From NCBI RefSeq assembly GCF_003253705.1, contig NZ_QKYU01000034.1, positions 1-34,799 on the forward strand: a DNA stretch of 34,799 bases. Reading direction: 5' to 3'. Made by a program: the position numbers and the translations under genes. Shown here piece by piece: positions 7,371 through 14,191 of the stretch; position 1 is the stretch's first letter; each line of letters starts with the position of its first letter. Source of the stretch: Humitalea rosea (GTDB lineage Bacteria > Pseudomonadota > Alphaproteobacteria > Acetobacterales > Acetobacteraceae). The notes below the pieces were generated by a model. That model had not been told where the DNA came from and ran no database searches. It saw only the letters and a program-made list of their open reading frames with translations.

Positions 7371-7840
7371 TCCCTGCCTCCTTCCTGCGCGGCAATGGAT
7401 GCATCGCGGGCTGCGTCGATGCGCAGGATCTCGGGATAGAGAGCCGCCATCTGGCGGGCGGCGCGCTCCAGCGCACGGCGAGCCGTCTCGAGTTCTGCAT
7501 GGATCCTTCGCGCTGGGTCCGTCGCGGCCAGAACGAGAACCCGCGGCGGCGAAACGCCGCTACGATCAGGTTCATCACCTGCGTCGGCGCGCTGGAGCAG
7601 GTAGTGCCCCGGGCTCCACCGCCCCACGCTCGGTCGCCGCGTCAGCACGAAGCCGGCGGCGCGCACGCCATCGAGCATGCGGAGCTTGGCTGCGAGGTAC
7701 TGTCGCCCGCGCCCATCCGGATCCGCGGCAGCCCGCACCGGCTCTGCTAGTTCCGTGGCGGTGACAGGGCGGCTCCCATGCGCCTGCCACCACACCGCAT
7801 AGATCCGCGCCGCCTCGGCCAACATGTCGATGGTGTTCAT
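7367..7840 (-). CDS. Phage early protein, probable DNA-associated, unknown function
   Basis: 157 residues from ATG 7840, which overlaps the DUF6511 stop (ATGA); its own stop overlaps the primase start (ATGA). Residues ~1-100 look like a winged-helix fold: helices (MLAEAARIYAVWWQ, VTATELAEPVRAA) then a hairpin-like GRWSPGHYLLQ. Residues ~115-150 form an Ala/Arg/Glu-rich coiled-coil helix. Position directly before the primase, with full translational coupling, suggests an accessory replication factor. No named family is claimed. Confidence 0.6.
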   Translation of the reverse strand: MNTIDMLAEAARIYAVWWQAHGSRPVTATELAEPVRAAADPDGRGRQYLAAKLRMLDGVRAAGFVLTRRPSVGRWSPGHYLLQRADAGDEPDRSGVSPPRVLVLAATDPARRIHAELETARRALERAARQMAALYPEILRIDAARDASIAAQEGGRE

Positions 7841-8190
7841 CGCGCGGCACCCGCCACGAGCGGCGGTGCTGGATGCCGTCCTGAGTCGAGCCGACGCGCG
7901 AGCTCGTCCTGGTAGGCGGTGATGATCACCTCCAGCAGCGTCAGCCATTCCGCCTCGGTCAGCACCGCGAGGTCGGTCTTGCCGATGCTCTCGAGGTACT
8001 CACCCGCCATGGGGCTGGCCGCCGCGATCGCGGCGATCTCGTGCTCGTCGGGATCAACCACGCCCCACCTCCGGCAGAGCGCGCTCATGCAGCGCATGGA
8101 ACAGGCCGGCAGGGGCTCGGAGGTCCGCACGCGCGGATCGAACCAACCGAAGCCGCGGGCGGTGCGGAGGCGACATGCGGCGCATCTCAC
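7837..8190 (-). CDS. DUF6511-like zinc-binding phage protein
   Basis: 117 residues from a GTG at 8190 that overlaps the stop of the upstream ATPase gene (GTGA). The N-terminus carries C3-x2-C6 and C30-x3-C34, a likely zinc site, around RGFGWFDPR. The C-terminal part (HEIAAIAAASPMAGEYLESIG, then WLTLLEVIITAYQDEL) matches what I recall of the DUF6511 family in alphaproteobacterial phages. The function of the family is unknown. The coupled position suggests a role in phage DNA metabolism. Confidence 0.65.
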   Translation of the reverse strand: MRCAACRLRTARGFGWFDPRVRTSEPLPACSMRCMSALCRRWGVVDPDEHEIAAIAAASPMAGEYLESIGKTDLAVLTEAEWLTLLEVIITAYQDELARRLDSGRHPAPPLVAGAAR

Positions 8191-8921
8191 ACGAACCTCG
8201 CGGCGGCGATCTCGGTGTACTGGCCCGCGGGCCGCACCAGCGCCGATGCGCTGCGATGCAGCTTCGGCTGGTAGCGGTCGTAGGGTTCGGTCTCGGGGCT
8301 GTCGAAACGCTTGATCTCGGCATGCGCGATCAGGATCACGCCCATGCCGCGCTCGTCGCGCAGCGCATTCACGCCGTCGAGGAAGCTGCGCCAGGTATCC
8401 AGCGCGGCGAGATACCCCTTGCCGTAGCCGAAGGACTCGATGTCCGGCTGGTTGTGCGTCTGCGCCGTGTGCTGCCAGACCAGCGGCTCCAGCCAGTCGA
8501 GGCTGTCCACCACCAGCGTCTCGAAGTCGTGCGCCTCGGTGTAGAGACTGCCGAGCGCCTCCATCACCGCGTCGAAGCTGCGCAGCACGCCGAAGGTGGA
8601 GGCGCTGATCGTGCCCAGCCCGTCCTCGGTCTGCACCACCACCGGCCGCGGCGCGGAGGTCGCGAACAGCGTCTTGCCGACGCCGGCCACGCCATAGGTG
8701 AGCAGCCGCGGCGGGCGCGCGTCGAGACGCCGGAAGACCTCGCTGCTCTCGCTGTTCAGCGCCTGGATCGCGAAGGCGATATCGTCGACGGTAGCCTGCC
8801 CGATCGGCTTGGTGATCGTGTGGCCGAATTCGCCCGGCTTCCCGGTCGTAATGCTGTCCGGCAGGGCGGCCAACCCGGAGGACTGGCGCAGTTGTTCTAG
8901 CCGCGGTTTGGTTGTGGACAT
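8187..8921 (-). CDS. Sak4-like RecA-fold ATPase (AAA_24), probably shortened at the C-terminus
   Basis: 244 residues from ATG 8921 (AGGAG 13 bases upstream). Walker A is GVAGVGKTLFA (residues ~77-87), Walker B is the hydrophobic TLVVDSLDW, and VILIAHAEIKRFD resembles the sensor/L-loop of phage Sak4/AAA_24 proteins. These promote single-strand annealing and recombination with a phage SSB. Family members known to me usually continue for some 60 residues after the RYQPKLHRSASALV segment, giving a second beta-hairpin region. Here the protein ends 15 residues later (GQYTEIAAARFV). That suggests a C-terminal truncation or deletion joint. The following gene is coupled through GTGA. Confidence 0.75.
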   Translation of the reverse strand: MSTTKPRLEQLRQSSGLAALPDSITTGKPGEFGHTITKPIGQATVDDIAFAIQALNSESSEVFRRLDARPPRLLTYGVAGVGKTLFATSAPRPVVVQTEDGLGTISASTFGVLRSFDAVMEALGSLYTEAHDFETLVVDSLDWLEPLVWQHTAQTHNQPDIESFGYGKGYLAALDTWRSFLDGVNALRDERGMGVILIAHAEIKRFDSPETEPYDRYQPKLHRSASALVRPAGQYTEIAAARFV

Positions 8922-9044
8922 GGAAAGCGCAACTCCTCTCGTCGCGCTCGTCGTTCGTCGGTGAAAGTGCTGCCGGGCTCCGACGCGGTGGAGCAGACCG
9001 TCCAGGTATTTCCGCCTTGCAGCGGTGTTGCATTCCCTGAAAGA

Positions 9045-9062
9045 CCCGGCAGGAAAGCCGGG
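9045..9062 (-). terminator. Candidate intrinsic terminator after the sigma/HTH unit
   Basis: A hairpin with perfect 6-bp arms (CCCGGC/GCCGGG, 6-base loop) begins 5 bases after the HTH stop codon; on the minus strand it is followed by TCTTT. The U-run is short, so termination may be partial. It separates the sigma-HTH pair from the Sak4-primase operon. Confidence 0.4.
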
Positions 9063-9067
9063 GATGG

Positions 9068-9295
9068 TCAGGCGGCGGTACTCTCGCGCAGCTGGGCTGC
9101 CTCGAATGCCTCCACGTCCTCGATTCGGTATGCGACACGTCCACCGAGCTTCAGGAACGCCGGACCGTGATGCTGCGAGCGCCAACGCTCCAGCGTGCGA
9201 ACTGACATGCGCCAGCGCGCCGCGAGGTCCTGCTGGCTCAAATGACGGAGGTGGACGCTGTGGGCGTCGCCATGCTGGCGGTGGTGCGTGCTCAT
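9068..9295 (-). CDS. Excisionase/AlpA-type HTH DNA-binding protein
   Basis: 75 residues from ATG 9295, which overlaps the sigma-factor stop (ATGA). An upstream GTG at 9304 is a less likely start. The body is a helix_turn_helix_17 (MerR-like) fold: LSQQDLAARWRMSVRTLERW, then a wing FLKLGGRVAYRIEDVEAF. Proteins of this size and fold act as excisionases or as small transcription regulators in prophages. Coupling to a sigma-like factor suggests the two control early gene expression together. Confidence 0.75.
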   Translation of the reverse strand: MSTHHRQHGDAHSVHLRHLSQQDLAARWRMSVRTLERWRSQHHGPAFLKLGGRVAYRIEDVEAFEAAQLRESTAA

Positions 9296-9885
9296 GCCAG
9301 GCACCTACCGGCGTGACGCGGAAGGTGTCGGGGTGGTCCGACATATTCCCTCAGGCCAGCGGCCTCAGCCTGCCGGCGAAGCCGACGGGCGTTTTCATAG
9401 ATGGAGGAGTGATGCACGCCGGCCTGCACCGTGGCCGCGCGGAGGTTCGGTGCCAGCAGGATCTCGCAGCACCGCTGGAGTGCCGGCGTCAGGCCCGCCA
9501 CAAAGCGCCGCAGATCCAGCGCGAGGCCATGGTCCAATTCGCCAGGAGCCATTGGATCGGCCAGCACATCCGCCAGGGTTTGCCCTGCACCGCTCTCCAG
9601 CGGCTCGTCGATGCATACCTGCCGTCGCTCCGCCCTCAGTCGCGCTGTAGGGCTGGTCAGCGTCGCCACGCGATGGGCGATGATGCGGTCCGCGAAGGTC
9701 GCGAAGCTTGCCCTCTCCGGGTCGAAACCCTCGCGGCGCCGCCAAAGATCGAGGAAGAGGTCCTGCTCGATGTCCTCGGCATCCATGCCGGGAACGCCGC
9801 CGCGCCGCGCCAGGCGCCGGGCCGTGTTGCGGATATGCTTGCGCGTTCGGGCATCGCGTGCCGTGTCGCGGGTGAATTGGTCCAT
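9292..9885 (-). CDS. Phage-encoded sigma-70-like factor
   Basis: 197 residues from ATG 9885. Residues ~36-75 match sigma region 2 (AEDIEQDLFLDLWRR ... FDPERASFATFADRII), the core-binding and -10-recognition part. Residues ~140-185 form a helix-turn-helix like region 4 (LRAATVQAGVHHSSIYENARRLRR). Size and layout resemble ECF-like sigma factors found in temperate phages of Alphaproteobacteria. It would redirect host RNA polymerase to phage promoters. The gene is first in a two-gene unit with the excisionase-type protein and is preceded by a 180-bp gap containing a perfect palindrome. Confidence 0.75.
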   Translation of the reverse strand: MDQFTRDTARDARTRKHIRNTARRLARRGGVPGMDAEDIEQDLFLDLWRRREGFDPERASFATFADRIIAHRVATLTSPTARLRAERRQVCIDEPLESGAGQTLADVLADPMAPGELDHGLALDLRRFVAGLTPALQRCCEILLAPNLRAATVQAGVHHSSIYENARRLRRQAEAAGLREYVGPPRHLPRHAGRCLA

Positions 9886-10055
9886 GAGGTTTCGCCGTCG
9901 ATCGAGGACGGGCGCGCGGCCCGATCGATGGCGACCGGCGAAACTTCGCTGAAGAGGGTGCTGTTACGCGCGCGGGACGGCGCCGCCGCTGGCGAAAGCC
10001 GGCGGAATCATGGCGTTACTCGAGAAGAAAAAAGTAGCGATGGCGGGCGGGGTGC

Positions 10056-10071
10056 CGGTGAATATTCACCG
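10056..10071. promoter_or_regulatory. Perfect 16-bp palindrome, candidate operator
   Basis: CGGTGAATATTCACCG is a perfect palindrome covering the stop codon of the 364-aa gene, 171 bp upstream of the sigma-factor ATG. The rest of the gap (9886-10055) holds no gene. Symmetry of this length with an AT centre is typical of a dimeric repressor site; no T-run follows, so termination is unlikely. Confidence 0.45.
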
Positions 10072-11160
10072 ACGACGTGGTGCAGCCCGTTCGGCCAGCG
10101 GCCTCTCGTCGCGGACGACGAAGCAGGCGATGTAGGCCCGCTGCCGTTCGTCCCACAGAATCGGGTCGCCCTGGATGCCGAAGGTGGCCTGGAGGTGTTC
10201 GGTCAGGATCTGCTTCTGCTTCTTGACACGCTCGGCAGGCGCCCCGCCATGCACCTCCAGCACCCCACCGCCTGCGGCAATGGCGATGAACAGCGTCCAA
10301 GCCGCGGTCGGCTTGGCGTTCTTCCTGCTCCTCATGCCGAAATCGGCGGGGTCCATCTGCAGCCCAATGTTCGGTCCGTTGCAGACCACCGTCTCGCTGG
10401 CGGTTAGCCGCAGCGTGATCTGCGCCCAGGTGGTGTTGGGAGGCAGCGCGATACGCGGCCCGGGGGATACTGCGCCGATGCGCGCCAGCAGCGCGGTGCG
10501 CAGATCATGCAGAAGGATCTCAACCGGCTGAACCAGCCCCAGCCCGTCTTTCAGGTGCACATGGGTAATGTCGGCCAAACTCAGCACGAGGTGACCCTGG
10601 CCAGACAGGCGCGCGCTGACCGAGGGCGGCAATGACGAATTCGTCGGAACGAGCACCACACCGCGCTCGCTGCCAAGGCCGCCCTGTCGGAAATCATCGT
10701 CATGCAGCGGAAGTTCGGGGCCGGGCCTGGCGAACAGGACGGGCGCACCGAGGCCGGCAGCGACGCCATGTTCGCCCAGATGGACAACGCGCCCGCGATC
10801 GGGCGGGCGGGATGACGGTGGAATCAAGAAGGCGGCCGCGAGTTCGGTGTGAAGCCTCTGGTCATCGAGGCTCAGGATGCCGAGATCGCTGGCTGTCACA
10901 TCAACCGGGTCGCAGCGCCCCGTGGATGATCGGCAGACGGCGCGGTATCCGCCCGCAGGCAGTCTGATGACGTTTCGCGGGCAGCCATCGCCGCCAGGGG
11001 ACGGACACTCGATGGCGGTGGCAAGATCGCCGGTCTTGCGCAGGTACCGCGCCGCGAGGGCGAACTCGGTGCCCAAGCGTGCGGTCCAGGCGCGGCGGTC
11101 GGTGGCCACGCCGGGCAGTTCATCCAGCGACTTCCAGAACTGCCGTAGCGGCTTCGTCAT
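10066..11160 (-). CDS. Unknown protein with four-Cys cluster and C-terminal winged helix (module gene B)
   Basis: 364 residues from ATG 11160, which lies 41 bp inside the end of the upstream gene, so the two are surely co-expressed. Residues ~52-83 hold a C-x7-C-x15-C-x6-C cluster, a plausible zinc ribbon. The middle contains alternating hydrophobic strands (GVVLVPTNSSL, HLVLSLADITHV). The last ~90 residues (AAWTLFIAIAAGGG, then RVKKQKQILTEHLQATFG and PILWDERQRAYIACF) look like a winged-helix DNA-binding domain. No enzyme motif is visible. I recognise the overall pattern only as a family of uncharacterised proteins. It may be the DNA-sensing or regulatory half of a two-gene accessory system. 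Confidence 0.75.
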   Translation of the reverse strand: MTKPLRQFWKSLDELPGVATDRRAWTARLGTEFALAARYLRKTGDLATAIECPSPGGDGCPRNVIRLPAGGYRAVCRSSTGRCDPVDVTASDLGILSLDDQRLHTELAAAFLIPPSSRPPDRGRVVHLGEHGVAAGLGAPVLFARPGPELPLHDDDFRQGGLGSERGVVLVPTNSSLPPSVSARLSGQGHLVLSLADITHVHLKDGLGLVQPVEILLHDLRTALLARIGAVSPGPRIALPPNTTWAQITLRLTASETVVCNGPNIGLQMDPADFGMRSRKNAKPTAAWTLFIAIAAGGGVLEVHGGAPAERVKKQKQILTEHLQATFGIQGDPILWDERQRAYIACFVVRDERPLAERAAPRRR

Positions 11161-12319
11161 CGTCCGTGTCCTGACCCGTCAAAATGAAGTCCCGCTCCCG
11201 AAGCCAGTGCTCGATGAGTTCGCTGTCATCATTTCGCTCAAAGCGCGCAATACCGGGCGGCCGGATTGTCACGGAGCGGTCCTTCTCCTGGCTGTCGAAG
11301 GTGACCTTGAAGGTGGCGCTGACCAGGCGACCACCGCCCAGCGTTGCAGGGCTGCGCTGGGCCAAGGCGGCGAACACGTCCTCGGCCTTCCTGATCTCAG
11401 TCTCGGAATACGGCCCGCCCCAATAGCGCCGATACTCAATCAGGCGCACCCGGCTGATTCCCTCGATATCCTGCACGTTAAGGGCGGCGCTGCCGTGCGC
11501 CACAAGCGGGTCCAGCGTGAACTTGCCGGCTGGCGGGAAGTGCTCCTCGCCCGTGAAGAGGAACTTGCCCAGGGTCCGGAGATAGAGATTGCGTTCGCCC
11601 TTGGTCGTCGCGTGGACGCCGATCTCGCCACTGCGCTCATCATAGATCAGCACGTCGTGGCGCTGCGGCCGGAAAAACTCGGTGCCCGCCTCGCCATCGT
11701 CACGCTGGCTCGCCTCTCGTCGCATCGTTTGGCCATGCCTGATGAGAATCCAGGTCATCGGCGCATGGCCGATGATGAACACGCGGCAGCCGCGACCGCG
11801 CTTGTGGGATTCGAACCAATCGTCCAGCTCAGCCTCGATCTGCGCACGAAGCACGGCGTCAACGTCAGGAAAGGCGCCGCGAACCGGATGCTGCGGTCCG
11901 AAATACTCGAAATTCTGCTGCCGCATGGCGATGGCCTCGGCGTGGCGCGAGCGCACCAGTTCGGGCGCTGCGAGCCAGATATCGATCGCGAGGTCGACCG
12001 GCGTCGCCATCGGGTCATCAACGATGGGCAGACTCTGACTGCGCGCCGCGGCGAGCAATTCGTCCATGTCCTGTGCGCTGGCGGTCTCATGGACATAGTA
12101 GAGCGCGTCGACCATGTCGCTTGGCGTGGTGCGGTCTGGCGTCATGAGGACGTGCGCCAGCTCGGCGTAGTCGATCTCGGTATCTGGCGGGTCTGGGAAG
12201 CGCAGGCCACGCGTCTCCAGAAAGGCCCTCCACGGCGCTAGAAAGGCGATGAGGCGGTCCGGCGAGATGGCGCGCAGGCGGTCAGGGTCGGAGAACTTCC
12301 GTGGATTAAAGGATGCCAT
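11120..12319 (-). CDS. Unknown 399-aa protein (module gene A)
   Basis: Start ATG 12319 has GGAGG 5 bases upstream. The N-terminal ~50 residues (FNPRKFSDPDRLRAISPDRLIAFLAPW) are followed by an alpha-helical part with many acidic residues. The C-terminal half has beta-rich segments (HDVLIYDERSGEIGVHATTK, FTLDPLVAHGSAAL, RLVSATFKVTFDSQEKDRSV). It ends with a very acidic tail (DTDDDEAATAV). No transmembrane segment, P-loop or nuclease motif is clear. A region around RVFIIGHAPMTWILIRHGQ may resemble a strand-loop-strand core, but no known fold is claimed. It overlaps the next gene by 41 bp and its promoter region contains a LexA-type box. It is an unassigned accessory gene pair at the cargo edge of the phage. 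Confidence 0.78.
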   Translation of the reverse strand: MASFNPRKFSDPDRLRAISPDRLIAFLAPWRAFLETRGLRFPDPPDTEIDYAELAHVLMTPDRTTPSDMVDALYYVHETASAQDMDELLAAARSQSLPIVDDPMATPVDLAIDIWLAAPELVRSRHAEAIAMRQQNFEYFGPQHPVRGAFPDVDAVLRAQIEAELDDWFESHKRGRGCRVFIIGHAPMTWILIRHGQTMRREASQRDDGEAGTEFFRPQRHDVLIYDERSGEIGVHATTKGERNLYLRTLGKFLFTGEEHFPPAGKFTLDPLVAHGSAALNVQDIEGISRVRLIEYRRYWGGPYSETEIRKAEDVFAALAQRSPATLGGGRLVSATFKVTFDSQEKDRSVTIRPPGIARFERNDDSELIEHWLRERDFILTGQDTDDDEAATAVLEVAG

Positions 12320-12365
12320 GGGCCTCCGGGACAATCAGGGATTGAATATTACAGGCGGGACATCT

Positions 12366-12394
12366 GAGATAGCGAATGTTCGCTCTTTGTTCAA
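12366..12394 (-). promoter_or_regulatory. Candidate promoter with LexA box for the two-gene unknown module
   Basis: GTTCGCTCTTTGTTC at 12378-12392 is an exact GTTC-N7-GTTC LexA-type box, 58 bp before the ATG at 12319. On the minus strand TTGAAC (12394-12389) could be a -35 and TATCTC (12371-12366, poor) a -10 with 17-bp spacing, so bound LexA would cover the promoter. The inverted repeat AGCGAATGTTCGCT (12371-12384) overlaps it. The remaining part of the gap to 12682 shows no gene. Confidence 0.5.
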
Positions 12395-12682
12395 GCGTTC
12401 GGTTTGGTCGACCCCGACACCTAATGGCCGCGCTCGGTAGGTGGGGGGAGGAAATTGGGCCGCGACCGACATGCAAACGCCGAGGGCGGAAAGAACGCCC
12501 ATCAATCAGCACCTCCCGCCGCACCTCCGCGAGGTGTGTAGCATCCTGGCCGCGGGCCTGCTGCGGCTGCGCAGCCGCGCTGCCGAGGATCATGCGCGCG
12601 ACGCTGCTGACTGTGGAGACCGTGCCCTACACTTCCCGGCCACCCAGCGCCTGGATGCGAACCGGACCAACCGGAGACCCGC

Positions 12683-13189
12683 ATGAAACGCGCCACCAAG
12701 TCGAAAGCCGGCCCCCCGCCGGCGCCGACCACCCCCGCCATCCCGCCGGCCGACGTGCTGGGCCGGCTCGCCGCGCTGAAGACCACCCCTACGCCTGACC
12801 TGAAGCAGCAGTGGCGAGAGCTCTTCGCGGCCGAGCCGCCGCCCTACAACCGGCGCTTCCTGGAAAGCCGCTTGGCCTACCGGATCCAGGAGCTGGCCTA
12901 TGGAGGCCTGAAGCCCGAGACCATCCAGCGCCTCGAGGCGCTGGGCGAGCAGCTGGACGGTGGGAACCCCGTCCTTCGGCGCATCCGCGGTGACGACAAG
13001 CCGATCGCCGGCACGCGGCTGATCCGCGAGTACCAGGGGGTCGAGCATAGCGTCACCGTGCTGCACGACGGCTACGAGTATCAGGGCCGCCCCTACCAGT
13101 CGCTCTCCTCCATCGCGCGCGCCATCACCGGCACGCGCTGGAATGGCTGGCTGTTCTTCGGCTTGAAGAACCGGAGGGCCGCTGCGTAA
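12683..13189 (+). CDS. DUF2924 family protein
   Basis: 168 residues, ATG 12683 with GGAGA 6 bases upstream. After a Pro/Ala-rich N-terminus, the DUF2924 core is visible: [20 protein letters not shown], then [13 protein letters not shown], then [18 protein letters not shown] and [21 protein letters not shown]. This family is almost always found directly upstream of a serine recombinase in alphaproteobacterial mobile DNA, and probably assists it or provides immunity/DNA binding. Here the partner is the broken recombinase that follows after an IS110 fragment. The gene itself appears intact. Confidence 0.88.
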   Translation: MKRATKSKAGPPPAPTTPAIPPADVLGRLAALKTTPTPDLKQQWRELFAAEPPPYNRRFLESRLAYRIQELAYGGLKPETIQRLEALGEQLDGGNPVLRRIRGDDKPIAGTRLIREYQGVEHSVTVLHDGYEYQGRPYQSLSSIARAITGTRWNGWLFFGLKNRRAAA

Positions 13190-13197
13190 TGCGCCAG

Positions 13198-13640
13198 TCA
13201 AGCGGCTTTTCGGGTTGGATCGAAATTCTGCCGGGACTGGAGCATGGTCCACAGGACGTTGACGCGTCGTCTGGCGAGGGCAATGAGGGCCTGGGTGCGG
13301 TGTTTCCCCTCGCGCCGCTTGCGGTCGTAGAAGGCGCGGGACAGCGGGTCGCCGGTCATGACGGCGCAGAAGGCGCTCTGGAAGAAGACGCGCTTGAGGG
13401 CCTTATCGCCGCCGAAGGCGCGGCGGTGGGCGGCGCTGCGGCCGGACTGGCGCAGCACCGGGGCGAGACCTGCTGCCGAGGCGAGCGCGTCGGCGGAGGG
13501 GAAGCGGCCGATGTTGCCCACGCAGGCGATGAACCCTGCCGCGAGCACCGCCCCCATCCCCGGCAGCGAACGGATGAGGGCGCCGTCAGGGTGGCTCGTG
13601 AGCAGCTCATCGAGGTCACGGTCGATGCGAGTGATGCGCT
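13198..13640 (-). mobile_element. IS110-family transposase fragment (C-terminal half)
   Basis: The minus-strand frame gives the Transposase_20 part of an IS110-type DEDD transposase: [23 protein letters not shown] (in part), then [20 protein letters not shown], then [15 protein letters not shown] and [20 protein letters not shown]. About 145 residues remain; the N-terminal RuvC-like catalytic domain is missing. The fragment lies antisense between the DUF2924 gene and the recombinase remnant and has evidently replaced the recombinase N-terminus. The exact right-hand joint is uncertain by about 10 bp, as both frames are readable near 13640. Confidence 0.82.
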
Positions 13641-14175
13641 CGCGGATATTGAGCGCGGGCTGATCGACGTCGTGGTCGTCTACAAGATCGACCGGCTGTC
13701 CCGGGCCCTGATGGACTTCGCCAAGCTGGTGGAGGTGTTTGACGCGAACAGCGTGACCTTCGTCAGCGTGACGCAGTCCTTCAACACGACCACCAGCATG
13801 GGCCGGCTCACGCTGAACATCCTGCTCAGCTTCGCCCAGTTCGAACGCGAGGTCATCGGCGAGCGCATCCGCGACAAGGTGGCGGCATCGCGGGCCGACA
13901 CCACGTTGGTGAAAGCCGTAGCCCGGGCGTTCCGGTGGCGCCGATTGATCGAGACCGGCCGCTACAGCACGATTGATGACTTGGCGGCTGGGGAAAAGAT
14001 CAACTCATCCTACGTGTCTCGGTTGCTGCGCCTCACGCTGCTGGCGCCGGATATCGTCGAGGCGATCCTCGATGGGCAACAGCCCAGCGAGATGATGCTG
14101 CCTGAACTGATGAAGGGCGTGCCGACAACATGGGAAGTTCAGCGTTGGAGATCTGGCCGATCTGCAGGTCAGTAG
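13638..14175 (+). pseudogene. Serine recombinase remnant with internal deletion
   Basis: Two separate pieces of a DUF2924-linked serine recombinase are joined in one frame. The first (to ~13893) is the second half of the resolvase catalytic domain: [41 protein letters not shown], and [18 protein letters not shown]. Normal relatives then continue into the recombinase and zinc-ribbon domains; here the frame jumps straight to the extreme C-terminal segment ([20 protein letters not shown], then [21 protein letters not shown]). The active-site serine region is also gone, replaced by the IS110 fragment. It cannot be catalytically active. Confidence 0.82.
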
Positions 14176-14191
14176 CGGATCGAGACCAGAG

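Noticed and set aside
4968-7439. 823-codon plus-strand open frame
   Set aside because: It is the antisense shadow of the primase gene; composition and lack of motifs show it is not coding.
9025-10407. 460-codon plus-strand open frame
   Set aside because: It is antisense to the sigma factor and HTH genes and runs through the palindrome region.
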